Origin: JBFKMV01 sp041629655
GTDB taxonomy: Bacteria; Acidobacteriota; Polarisedimenticolia; Polarisedimenticolales; Polarisedimenticolaceae
Reading direction: 5' to 3'
Length of the DNA stretch: 29,936 nt
Assembly: GCA_041629655.1 (NCBI GenBank)
Contig: JBFKMV010000042.1
Coordinates: forward strand, 1-29,936
In this document: positions 21,164-27,966 of the stretch, in pieces
How the letters are laid out: the number at the start of each line of letters is the position of its first letter
Numbering within the stretch: position 1 is the stretch's first letter
Position numbers and translations under genes: made by a program
The notes under the pieces: generated by a model
Told to the model about the DNA's origin: nothing
Database searches by the model: none
Seen by the model: the letters and a program-made list of their open reading frames with translations, nothing else

Positions 21164-22113
21164 CAGCGGCGCAGCGTGATGATGCTGGTCACGTCGACCG
21201 AGCACAGGAAGTCCCTCAGAAACGGCAGCTCCGGGTGCAGCCGCTGCAGTCGCTCGAAGTGTTGGTCGCGCAGGGCCAAATCGTCCGTCCGCGTCCCCAG
21301 CTCGCCGAGCAGGTAGTGGCAGTTCTCGGAAATGTCGGCGTAGCCGGCGTCGAGCGCTTCGTCGAGCGCCAGCTTGCCGCGGGCCAGCGCTTCGTCGTAC
21401 CGCTCCAGCAGCAGGTAGCCGTAGCACAGGTCCTGCTGGCACTCGGTGCGGCAGCGCCGGTCGCCGACCTCTCCGGCCAGCTCCAGCGCGCGCAGGATCC
21501 GCTCGATGCCCTCACTGAGCTGTCCCTTCAGCAGCAGGCAGTAGCCGATGTTCTCCTCGAGGATCGCGATCGAGAACAGGCTCTCCGGCGCGTTGGACCG
21601 TCGCAGCCCCAGCGCGGTGTGGTACGCGGTCAGGGCCTCGTCGAGGTAGCTCTGGTTGAGCAGGATGTTCCCGATCAGGTTGTGGCAGCCGGCGATCAGA
21701 TCCGCGGCTTCCAGGGCCTGCGCGCGGTCCATGGCCCGTCGGGCGTACGACATCGCGCGGTCGTGGCGCCCGCGCTGGCGCAGGCTCGAGGCGAGGTTGT
21801 ACGCGGCGGTGAAGCCGACCCGCAGATCGCCGGTGCGCAGCAGGATCTCGCGCAGCCCCTCCTCGCCGAGCTTCCGCTCGCCGAGCTGGACCCGGACCAT
21901 CGACAGGTTCAGATGCGCCCGGTCGATCCGTTCGGGGTCGTCGGCCAGGACCGCCACGTCGTGGGCCCGCCGATAGAACGTCAGAGCCCGCCGGAAGTCA
22001 CCGACCAGCGTGGCTTGCTGGCCAATCCTCGACAGCTCCTCGAACTGCCGCGAGGGCTCGTCGGCAGCGGCGGGCGCCGGTTCGAGGTGCGGTGTCGATT
22101 CGGGTGGTGTCAC
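21163..22113 (-). CDS. TPR-repeat protein coupled to an XRE regulator
   Basis: The 316-residue protein is almost entirely helical tetratricopeptide repeats. After a Pro/Ala-rich start (to residue 25), repeats run through ATLVGDFRRALTFYRRAHDVA, RVGFTAAYNLASSLRQRGRHD, LIAGCHNLIGNILLNQSYLDEAL, SIAILEENIGYCLLLKGQLSEG and LCYGYLLLERYDEAL. About six to seven repeats fill the protein. TPR arrays bind peptides or proteins. Here the gene follows directly on an XRE-type DNA-binding protein, with GTG 22113 overlapping its stop (GTGA). In Rgg/PlcR/ComR regulators an XRE domain and a TPR peptide-binding domain are fused; this pair could be a split version. That is inference. The cytoplasm is the likely location, as no signal peptide is seen. 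Confidence 0.85.
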   Translation of the reverse strand: MTPPESTPHLEPAPAAADEPSRQFEELSRIGQQATLVGDFRRALTFYRRAHDVAVLADDPERIDRAHLNLSMVRVQLGERKLGEEGLREILLRTGDLRVGFTAAYNLASSLRQRGRHDRAMSYARRAMDRAQALEAADLIAGCHNLIGNILLNQSYLDEALTAYHTALGLRRSNAPESLFSIAILEENIGYCLLLKGQLSEGIERILRALELAGEVGDRRCRTECQQDLCYGYLLLERYDEALARGKLALDEALDAGYADISENCHYLLGELGTRTDDLALRDQHFERLQRLHPELPFLRDFLCSVDVTSIITLRR

Positions 22114-22469
22114 TCCGGGTTCTCGCGGCGCCGCAGCGCCTTGTAGCGGACGAAGTCGAGGATCTCGGTCCTCGATGACTCGTCCAGGCGATGGAACAGC
22201 CGGAGCAGCTCCCGATCCTGGTCGGTAGGCTTGGGGGGTGGGAATTCGTCCCGGAAGAACTCGCCGATGTCCATGCCGAACACGCCGAGAATCTTGATCA
22301 GGGTGTCCAGCGAGACCTTGTATTCGCCGTTCTCCATCCGGCACAGATCGGATTGCTGGACGCCGATCCGCTGTGCCAGCTCGGACTGGGTCAACCGCCG
22401 TTCCTTGCGGAACTGACGGATCTTGCCCCCGATGAAGAAGCCCTGCCTGCGGCGCGCGGCTCTGGCCAT
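22110..22469 (-). CDS. XRE-family helix-turn-helix transcriptional regulator
   Basis: The 119-residue protein has a Cro/CI-type helix-turn-helix at residues 16-72: KIRQFRKERRLTQSELAQRI, then GVQQSDLCRMENGEYKVSLD and TLIKILGVFGMDIGEFF. The recognition helix is centred on QQSDLCRME. The C-terminal 45 residues (FPPPKPTDQDRELLRLFHRL and following) are helical and probably dimerise or contact the TPR partner. ATG 22469 has a strong AAGGAGG Shine-Dalgarno seven bases upstream. It is the first gene of a three-gene operon joined by stop/start overlaps. Its upstream region faces a consensus plus-strand promoter at 22542-22570, so it may autoregulate and also control that transcript. Confidence 0.92.
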   Translation of the reverse strand: MARAARRRQGFFIGGKIRQFRKERRLTQSELAQRIGVQQSDLCRMENGEYKVSLDTLIKILGVFGMDIGEFFRDEFPPPKPTDQDRELLRLFHRLDESSRTEILDFVRYKALRRRENPE

Positions 22470-22541
22470 TCCGGGCCTCCTTGCTAAAACAGAATTCCCC
22501 GAAAACCCTTTGTTGGTGCGGCTTCTAGCGCCAGATCGGTC

Positions 22542-22570
22542 TTGACACGACCCCGGCTACCGCATAGACT
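22542..22570 (+). promoter_or_regulatory. Consensus sigma-70 promoter
   Basis: A perfect TTGACA (22542-22547) and TAGACT (22565-22570) are 17 bases apart. Expected +1 is near 22577. The first downstream gene on this strand starts 274 bases later at 22851. Confidence 0.8.
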
Positions 22571-22619
22571 CTCAGGCGTCGGGGAAGCAAGACTCCGCAC
22601 TCCAGTTCGAGTATCGCAG

Positions 22620-22636
22620 CGACGCGCACTGCGTCG
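22620..22636 (+). other. Perfect hairpin in the predicted leader or small RNA
   Basis: CGACGC (22620-22625) and GCGTCG (22631-22636) flank the loop GCACT. A second nearby pairing is GTCG (22704-22707) with CGAC (22718-22721), enclosed by GGCCG (22691-22695) and CGGCC (22725-22729). Together these suggest a folded RNA rather than random sequence. Confidence 0.45.
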
Positions 22637-22751
22637 GTTCTTCGGGGGGCAAGGCGATTATCCGAACACCAAGTTGTCGGGGTTCGAATCGGCCGTGGAT
22701 GCCGTCGACCCCCCTCGCGACGACCGGCCCATCCAACCAATCCAGCGTTAA

Positions 22752-22808
22752 ATTCCTTCAAAGCCTACCACTAAAACGTACGTTGAAGGCGAAAAAGTGT
22801 CAAGGAAT
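22752..22808 (+). promoter_or_regulatory. Two mutually exclusive stems ahead of the sigma-70 gene
   Basis: CCTTCAA (22755-22761) pairs with TTGAAGG (22783-22789). The overlapping ATTCCTT (22752-22758) pairs instead with AAGGAAT (22802-22808). Both stems are seven perfect pairs and share CCTT, so only one can form, as in riboswitch-like leaders. No ligand or protein partner can be named. Confidence 0.45.
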
Positions 22809-22817
22809 CTCTGACCA

Positions 22818-22843
22818 CGGAAACGGGACGGTTTCCGGGGGGG
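22818..22843 (+). promoter_or_regulatory. Hairpin touching the sigma-70 gene ribosome binding site
   Basis: CGGAAAC (22818-22824) and GTTTCCG (22831-22837) form seven perfect pairs around the loop GGGACG. The stem ends at the G-run 22837-22843, the only Shine-Dalgarno-like sequence before ATG 22851, so folding could affect translation. Confidence 0.5.
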
Positions 22844-22850
22844 CGAACGG

Positions 22851-23750
22851 ATGAACCCCGGTCCCAACGAGCGCGGCTCCGTCCTCTCCAGGTACTTCTC
22901 CGAGATCAGGGAATACCCCCTGCTGTCCAAGGAAGACGAGCTGCGGCTGGCCCGTAACGTGCGCCGCGGCTGCGAGGACTCGCTGAACGAGCTGATCGAG
23001 TCCAACCTGAGCTTCGTGGTCAAGGTGGCCAGCGAGTACCGCAACCTGGGCCTGCCCTTCGAGGATCTGCTCAACGAGGGGAACATCGGGCTGATCGAGG
23101 CGGCGCGGCGCTACGACGCCGGCAAGGGAACGAAGTTCATCACCTATGCGATCTGGTGGATCCGCAAATCCATCCTCAAGGCGCTCAGCGAGCACTCCAA
23201 CCTGGTCCGCGTGCCCAACTACCAGATGAAGAAGGTGCGCGAGATCCGGGACGCCGAGAACTCGCTCCGGCGCAAGCTCGGCCGTCGGCCCAAGCGCGAG
23301 GAGATCAGCAAGCGCCTGTCGCGCAGCCTGACCAAGATCGAGCAGGTGCTCCAGTTCAACATGCGCGAGATGAGCCTGGACGACAAGGTCGGGCGCGAGC
23401 GCGACACCCCGATCTCCGACTATCTCGTCGACGACAGCCACAACAGCCCCGAGGACGACCTGATCAAGCGCGAGGCGAACTGCCTCGTCACCGAGGCGAT
23501 GACCCAGCTCACCGAGCAGGAGAAGACCGTGATCACGCTGCGCTTCGGCATCGCCGGCGGGTCCCCGCTGACGCTGAAGGAGATCGGCGAGCGGATGGGC
23601 ATCAGCCGCGAGCGCGTGCGGCAGATCGAGTCGCAGGCCAAGAACCGTCTGCGCAAGCTGTTCGCCCGGCGCCGGATGGTCAAGGCACCGCTCAAGCGGC
23701 CCTTCCCGTTCCGCGGCGTGGGCAAGGGCGTCCGCCTGCAGCACACCTGA
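22851..23750 (+). CDS. RNA polymerase sigma-70 factor, RpoD/SigA-type without region 1.1 (group 2-like)
   Basis: The 299-residue protein directs RNA polymerase to sigma-70-type promoters. It has region 1.2 (SVLSRYFSEIREYPLLSKED), region 2 (DSLNELIESNLSFVVKVASE, GLPFEDLLNEGNIGLIEAAR, and 2.3-2.4 FITYAIWWIRKSILKALSEH), region 3 (VRVPNYQMKKVREIRDAE, RRPKREEISKRL), and region 4 (LTEQEKTVITLRFGI, LTLKEIGERMGISRERVRQI, ESQAKNRLRKLFARR). Region 1.1 of full primary sigma factors is absent. The 2.4 helix has YAIWWIRKSILKAL rather than the housekeeping YATWWIRQAI, so an alternative, stress or stationary-phase factor seems likelier than the essential one. A short basic tail follows region 4. It has a long structured leader with a consensus promoter. 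The start ATG lies after a G-rich run. Confidence 0.93.
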   Translation: MNPGPNERGSVLSRYFSEIREYPLLSKEDELRLARNVRRGCEDSLNELIESNLSFVVKVASEYRNLGLPFEDLLNEGNIGLIEAARRYDAGKGTKFITYAIWWIRKSILKALSEHSNLVRVPNYQMKKVREIRDAENSLRRKLGRRPKREEISKRLSRSLTKIEQVLQFNMREMSLDDKVGRERDTPISDYLVDDSHNSPEDDLIKREANCLVTEAMTQLTEQEKTVITLRFGIAGGSPLTLKEIGERMGISRERVRQIESQAKNRLRKLFARRRMVKAPLKRPFPFRGVGKGVRLQHT

Positions 23751-23756
23751 CCGGTC

Positions 23757-23773
23757 GAGCGGCTCCGCCGCTC
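23757..23773 (+). terminator. Small hairpin after the sigma-70 gene
   Basis: GAGCGG (23757-23762) and CCGCTC (23768-23773) flank a five-base loop, seven bases after the stop. No T-tract follows, so termination is doubtful. Confidence 0.3.
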
Positions 23774-23798
23774 CCGCACCGACCCCGCCCGGCTCTGC

Positions 23799-23804
23799 TA
23801 GACT
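23799..23804 (+). promoter_or_regulatory. -10 box for the histidine kinase gene
   Basis: TAGACT with expected +1 near 23811 and a leader of about 43 bases ending in AGGAGGA. No clear -35 hexamer is visible at the proper distance. Confidence 0.4.
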
Positions 23805-23853
23805 CCGGCTGCTCCCGGCTTCGCCGGCCCGAGGCAGCGCCAGGAGGAACCCG

Positions 23854-25839
23854 TTGGACCAGCACCGTTCGGACGGCCACCTCGACGCCCGCGCCCGCGA
23901 GCTGGGGTTGCTCCAGGAGCTCGGCCGCCGGACCGCCGGCGCCGAAACGCCCGAAGCGCTGCTGCACGTTGCCGCCGAGCTGTTCCAGCGCGAGCTGGAC
24001 CTGGAGCTGCTGGTCGCCGCCCTGGACGAGGCCGGCAGCGACGGGGAGCTGCTGGCGTTTTTGGCCCGGCCCGTCGCGGACGCGACGCTCGAGGCCATCG
24101 CCGCGTCGCTGACGGGTCAGCCTCCCTCGCGAGCGGGTCGCCGGCTCCGGTCGCGGCGGCTGGAGGATTACGACGAACGGCGCGGCGAGCGGAGCCGCCT
24201 GGCGCCCGACGACGTCGTGTCGCTGGCGCTGTCCCGCGCCGGGCGGCCGGCGGGCCGGCTGGGCGTGGTGTTGCCCGGTCCGCCGGACGAGGCGCGGTTC
24301 CGGCTGCTCAACGGCGCCGCCAACCAGCTCTCGTTGCACCTCGAGCGCATCCTGACCGGCCGCGAGCGGGAGCAGGACCGCTTCCGGGCGATCCTCGACT
24401 CGATGCCGCAGACCGTGTTGCTGACCGACCCGGAGCTGAACGTCGTGCAGGGCAACCGCGCCGCCGAGGCGGCCCGGGCGAGGCTGGGGCTGCCCGCGCG
24501 GGGCGGGCGGCTGGACCGGATCGGCGATCTGGAGGGGCGCGACCTCGTCGAGCGTCTCGGGTCCGACGGCCCCGCCGCGGGGGAGCTGCGTCTCGCCGAC
24601 GACAGTATCTGGACCGTCACCGTCACGGCCGTGACCGGGACCGGGGGCGGCGGGCTGGTCTGGGTCTTGACCGACGTCACCGAGAGCCGGCGGCTCCAGC
24701 AGCAGCTCGCGCAGTCGGAGAAGATGTCCAGCATCGGTCAGATGATCTCGGGCATCGCGCACGAGCTGAACAATCCGCTGGCCTCGATCCTCGGCTACTC
24801 CCAGCTGCTGCGCGCCAAGGCCGGCGAGGGCAAGCTCGCCGAGCGGCTGGACGTGCTGCACACCGAGGCGACGCGCTGCCAGAAGATCGTGCGCAACCTG
24901 CTCTCGTTCGCCCGGCGCCACGAGCCCGAGCGCAAGCCGCTGTCGCTCAACGAGGTGGTGCAGTCGGTGATCGGCCTGGTGCGCTACCAGCTGAAGGTCG
25001 ACGACATCCGCGTCACGACCGACCTCGATCGCGAGCTCCCGCTGATCGAGGGGGACGCCCATCAGCTCCAGCAGGTGCTGGTGAACCTGTTCACCAACGC
25101 GCAGCACGCGATCCGCGGGGCCGGGGGCGGCGGAACGATCGAGGTCGGCACGCGGCTGTCCGAAAACGGCCGCGCGGTGCTGGAAGTCCGCGACGACGGC
25201 CCCGGGATTCCCGAGCCGCTGCGCGACAGGATCTTCGACCCGTTCTTCAGCACCAAGGAGGTCGGGCAAGGCACCGGCCTCGGCCTGTCGCTGGTCTACG
25301 GCATCGTCGAGAGCCACGGCGGGACGATCTCGGTCGAGAGCGAGCCCGGTCGCGGGACGCGCTTCCGCGTCGAGCTGCCGACCGGTACCCGCGGAGCGGA
25401 GGACCGCCCGGCCGCGACCGCCGAGGCTGCCCCGGTGACGCCGCCCGGGTACATCCTGGTCGTCGACGACGAGGCACCGCTGGCGACCCTGATCTGCGAG
25501 GCGCTCGCGGCCGACGGGCATCGCGTTCGCCCGGTCGCCAACGGCCGGGAGGCGCTGGACTGCCTGGAGCGGGAGCGGTTCGACCTGATCGTCTCGGACA
25601 TCAAGATGCCGGTGATGGACGGACGGCGGCTGGTCGAGGAGATCGAGGCCCGCCAGCCGTCGATGCGCGACCGCTTGCTGCTCACCACCGGCGATACGGT
25701 CAGCCTGGAGTCCGAGCGCTTCGCGCGCGGGTCCGGACTGCCGGTGCTGCACAAGCCGTTCGATCTCGACGATCTGCGCCGCAAGGTGCGCACGCGGCTG
25801 TCCCGCGGCAAACGTCCGGGCCGCGAGGGTTCCGTCTAG
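23854..25839 (+). CDS. Hybrid sensor histidine kinase (GAF-PAS-HisKA-HATPase-receiver)
   Basis: The 661-residue protein has no membrane helix or signal peptide, so it senses a cytoplasmic cue. Residues 10-170 resemble a GAF domain, 175-285 a PAS domain (FRAILDSMPQTVLLTDPEL ... WVLTDVTESRRLQQQL). The HisKA H-box is GIAHELNNPLASILGYSQLL with phosphorylatable His303. ATPase motifs follow: VLVNLFTNAQHAI (N), VRDDGPGIP (G1), DPFFSTKEVGQGTGLGLSL (F and G2). The C-terminal receiver domain (530-650) has VVDDE and Asp582 in SDIKMPVMDG, with Lys in LHKPFD. TTG 23854 is supported by AGGAGGA (23842-23848). No DNA-binding response regulator is adjacent. The selB gene starts two bases after its stop, so the two are co-translated, an unexpected pairing. 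Confidence 0.94.
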   Translation: MDQHRSDGHLDARARELGLLQELGRRTAGAETPEALLHVAAELFQRELDLELLVAALDEAGSDGELLAFLARPVADATLEAIAASLTGQPPSRAGRRLRSRRLEDYDERRGERSRLAPDDVVSLALSRAGRPAGRLGVVLPGPPDEARFRLLNGAANQLSLHLERILTGREREQDRFRAILDSMPQTVLLTDPELNVVQGNRAAEAARARLGLPARGGRLDRIGDLEGRDLVERLGSDGPAAGELRLADDSIWTVTVTAVTGTGGGGLVWVLTDVTESRRLQQQLAQSEKMSSIGQMISGIAHELNNPLASILGYSQLLRAKAGEGKLAERLDVLHTEATRCQKIVRNLLSFARRHEPERKPLSLNEVVQSVIGLVRYQLKVDDIRVTTDLDRELPLIEGDAHQLQQVLVNLFTNAQHAIRGAGGGGTIEVGTRLSENGRAVLEVRDDGPGIPEPLRDRIFDPFFSTKEVGQGTGLGLSLVYGIVESHGGTISVESEPGRGTRFRVELPTGTRGAEDRPAATAEAAPVTPPGYILVVDDEAPLATLICEALAADGHRVRPVANGREALDCLERERFDLIVSDIKMPVMDGRRLVEEIEARQPSMRDRLLLTTGDTVSLESERFARGSGLPVLHKPFDLDDLRRKVRTRLSRGKRPGREGSV

Positions 25840-25841
25840 CC

Positions 25842-27728
25842 GTGCGCCATCTGATCGTCGGCACCGCCGGCCACATCGACCACGGCAAGAGCGCGCTCGT
25901 CAAGGCCCTGACCGGCGTCGATCCCGACCGGTTGAAGGACGAGCAGGCCCGCGGCATCACGATCGAGCTGGGGTTCGCGGATCTGGAGCTGGGCCCCGAC
26001 CGCGCGGTGGCGTTCGTGGACGTTCCCGGTCACGAGCGCTTCGTCCGGCACATGGTCGCCGGCGCGACGGGCATCGACGCCGTGCTGCTGGTGATCTCGG
26101 CCGACGAGGGCGTGAAGCCCCAGACCCGGGAGCACCTCGAGATCTGCAACCTGCTGGAGATCCGGCACGGGGTGGTCGCGCTGTCGAAGCGCGACCTGGT
26201 GGACGACGAGCTGGTCGAGGTCGCGTCGCTCGAGGTGCGCGAGTTCCTGGAGGGCAGCTTCCTGGAGCACGCCGCCGTGGTTGCGGTCTCCGCGCGCGAC
26301 GGCGGCGGGATGGAGGAGCTGGTCGAGCAGCTCGGCGCGCTGTTCGACCGCGTCGCGCAGCGCACGTCGGCCGGAGTGCCGCGGCTGCCGGTCGACCGCT
26401 CGTTCGTGCTGCGCGGCTTCGGGACCGTGGTGACCGGAAGCCTCGCCTCCGGCTTGCTGGAGGAGGGCCAGGAGGTGGAGGTGCTGCCCCGCGGGGCGCG
26501 CGGGCGGGTCCGCGGGCTGCAGGTGCACCACCGCCCCGTGCCCCGGGCGACGGCCGGGCAACGCACCGCGGTCAACCTCCAGGGCCTGGGCTGCGACGAC
26601 GTCCCGCGCGGCTCGACGGTGACGGTCCCGGGGGCGCTGGCCACGACCCGGCGCGTCTGGGCGCGGCTCAAGCTGTTGCCCGGCGCGCCGGAGCGCCTGC
26701 TCCGCGGAGGACCGGTGCAGTTCCACCAGGGGACCACCGAGCGGGCGGCCCGCCTGCGGGTCCTGGAGGCGCTCGCCGGCCGCGAGCTGCGCGGCGAGAT
26801 CTTTCTCGCCCAGCCGGCGGTGCTGCTTCCCGGCGACCGGTTCATCCTGCGCCGCCCGGCGCCGGTCAACACCGTCGGCGGCGGAGTGATCCTCGACGTG
26901 AGCCCGCCCCACGGCCGGCGACACCTGGCGCAGCTGGCCGCGCTGGAGTCGGCCGGCCCGGCCGAGGCGCTGCTGCTGCGGCTGGCGCGTGCGGGGATCT
27001 CCGGCGCCGCGCCGGAGCGGCTGGCGCGCGAGCTGGGAATCCGCGGCGGCGAGCTGGCGAAGCTGCTCGAGGAAGGCGAGCGGGACGGGAGCGTCGTCGG
27101 CGCCGCGGGGCGCCTGTTCACCGGCGAGGCGTGGAGCGATCTCGAACGGCGGACGCTGGTGACGCTCGCGGATTTTCACGAGCAGGAAGCGCTCCGGCAG
27201 GGCATGTCGCGCGAGGAGCTGCGCGCCAAGGTCGGCGAGTCCGTGCCGCAGGAAGTCTGGCGGCTGCTGCTCGACGGGCTGGAGCGGCGTGGCGAGATCC
27301 GTCTGGCCGGCGACTCGGTGTCCCGTGCCGGGCACGAGGTCGTGCTGGACGGAGCGGAACGCGCGCTGGCGGAACGGATCGAGCGGCGCTTCCGCGAGGC
27401 GCGGCTCGACCCGCCGGAGCTGGCCGAGGTGCTGTCCGGTGAACCGGCCGGACGCGGCAAGCGGATCGTCGACTTGCTGATCGCCGAGGGGCGGCTGGTC
27501 AAGATCCGGGGCGGCCGCCTGTTCCACGCCGAGCCGCTGGCGTGGCTGATCGACCGGCTGCGCCAGTACGCCCGGACCTCGCCGACGATCGACGTCGCGG
27601 CGTTCAAGGAGCTGGCCGGGGTGACCCGGAAGAACGCCATCCCGTTGCTCGAGCACCTCGACGAGCGGCGGCTGACCCGGCGGGTCGGCAACCTCCGGGA
27701 GCTTTCGGGCGTCCGGGACGGGGAATAG
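25842..27728 (+). CDS. selB: Selenocysteine-specific translation elongation factor SelB
   Basis: SelB carries selenocysteyl-tRNA to UGA codons followed by a SECIS hairpin. The 628-residue protein has the GTPase domain with GHIDHGKS (10-17, P-loop), DVPGHERFVRHM (switch II), and SKRD for guanine recognition, all in SelB-specific form; the SelB marker VDPDRLKDEQARGITIELGF is clear. Beta-barrel domains II-III (about 180-340) follow. The C-terminal half has winged-helix repeats that bind SECIS, ending with VAAFKELAGVTRKNAIPLLE. GTG 25842 gives the usual MRHLIVGTAGHIDHGK start. Its presence means the organism makes selenoproteins; selA, selC and selD are not in the window. The gene directly follows a hybrid kinase gene. 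Confidence 0.97.
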   Translation: MRHLIVGTAGHIDHGKSALVKALTGVDPDRLKDEQARGITIELGFADLELGPDRAVAFVDVPGHERFVRHMVAGATGIDAVLLVISADEGVKPQTREHLEICNLLEIRHGVVALSKRDLVDDELVEVASLEVREFLEGSFLEHAAVVAVSARDGGGMEELVEQLGALFDRVAQRTSAGVPRLPVDRSFVLRGFGTVVTGSLASGLLEEGQEVEVLPRGARGRVRGLQVHHRPVPRATAGQRTAVNLQGLGCDDVPRGSTVTVPGALATTRRVWARLKLLPGAPERLLRGGPVQFHQGTTERAARLRVLEALAGRELRGEIFLAQPAVLLPGDRFILRRPAPVNTVGGGVILDVSPPHGRRHLAQLAALESAGPAEALLLRLARAGISGAAPERLARELGIRGGELAKLLEEGERDGSVVGAAGRLFTGEAWSDLERRTLVTLADFHEQEALRQGMSREELRAKVGESVPQEVWRLLLDGLERRGEIRLAGDSVSRAGHEVVLDGAERALAERIERRFREARLDPPELAEVLSGEPAGRGKRIVDLLIAEGRLVKIRGGRLFHAEPLAWLIDRLRQYARTSPTIDVAAFKELAGVTRKNAIPLLEHLDERRLTRRVGNLRELSGVRDGE

Positions 27729-27730
27729 GC

Positions 27731-27736
27731 TAAACT
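27731..27736 (+). promoter_or_regulatory. -10 box for tatA
   Basis: TAAACT starts two bases after the selB stop. Expected +1 is near 27743, leaving a 14-base leader that is nearly all Shine-Dalgarno (AGGGAGG, 27745-27751). No clear -35 box. Confidence 0.45.
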
Positions 27737-27756
27737 GGAATCGAAGGGAGGCCTCG

Positions 27757-27966
27757 ATGGTTCCGCTGGCCTTATTCGGCACGTTCGGGCCCGGTGAGCT
27801 GCTGCTGATCCTGGCGATCCTGGTCCTGCTGTTCGGGGCCAAGAAGATCCCGGACCTGGCCCGCGGGCTCGGCGAGGGGATCCGCAACTTCCGCACCGGC
27901 CTGCGCGAGGAGAAGAAGCCCGAGCAGGAAGAGCGGCGCGAGGTGCCGGAAGGCACCGAGAAGTAG
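27757..27966 (+). CDS. tatA: Twin-arginine translocase subunit TatA/TatE
   Basis: TatA polymerises in the inner membrane to form the pore for folded proteins carrying twin-arginine signals. The 69-residue product has the typical layout: a short N-terminus, one membrane helix (ELLLILAILVLLFGA), a hinge, then the amphipathic helix KKIPDLARGLGEGIRNFRTG, and an acidic/basic hydrophilic tail. FG before the amphipathic helix and the IPDLARGLGEGIR motif are characteristic. AGGGAGG lies five bases before ATG 27757. TatB shares the fold, but length and the glycine-rich amphipathic helix favour TatA. tatC is not in this window. Its stop overlaps the start of the ChaN-like gene by one base. Confidence 0.95.
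   Translation: MVPLALFGTFGPGELLLILAILVLLFGAKKIPDLARGLGEGIRNFRTGLREEKKPEQEERREVPEGTEK

Larger units (their letters stand above)
22470..22850. other. Gene-free, lower-GC regulatory stretch between XRE operon and sigma-70 gene
   Basis: This 381-base stretch has no convincing coding region. It is visibly richer in A and T than its neighbours. It holds the XRE Shine-Dalgarno (22470-22485), a TTC-CCC-GAA partial dyad near 22495-22503, a consensus plus-strand promoter (22542-22570), and hairpins at 22620-22636, 22755-22789 and 22818-22837. The stretch 22577-22850 is therefore either a long leader of the sigma gene, a separate small RNA, or both. Confidence 0.7.

Noticed and set aside
22681..22690. 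GGTTCGAATC, identical to a tRNA T-loop motif
   Set aside because: The flanking bases do not form a five-pair T stem (G-G oppositions at the second and third positions), and no acceptor or anticodon stem can be drawn around it.
22542..22751. 69-codon plus-strand frame starting with TTG
   Set aside because: Its start codon is the TTG of the TTGACA promoter box and the peptide resembles nothing; transcription should begin after it.
25842..27728. A selenoprotein gene with in-frame UGA near selB
   Set aside because: All recognised genes in the window end at plausible family lengths, and none continues in frame past a UGA into conserved sequence. Active-site positions where Sec might occur are Cys.
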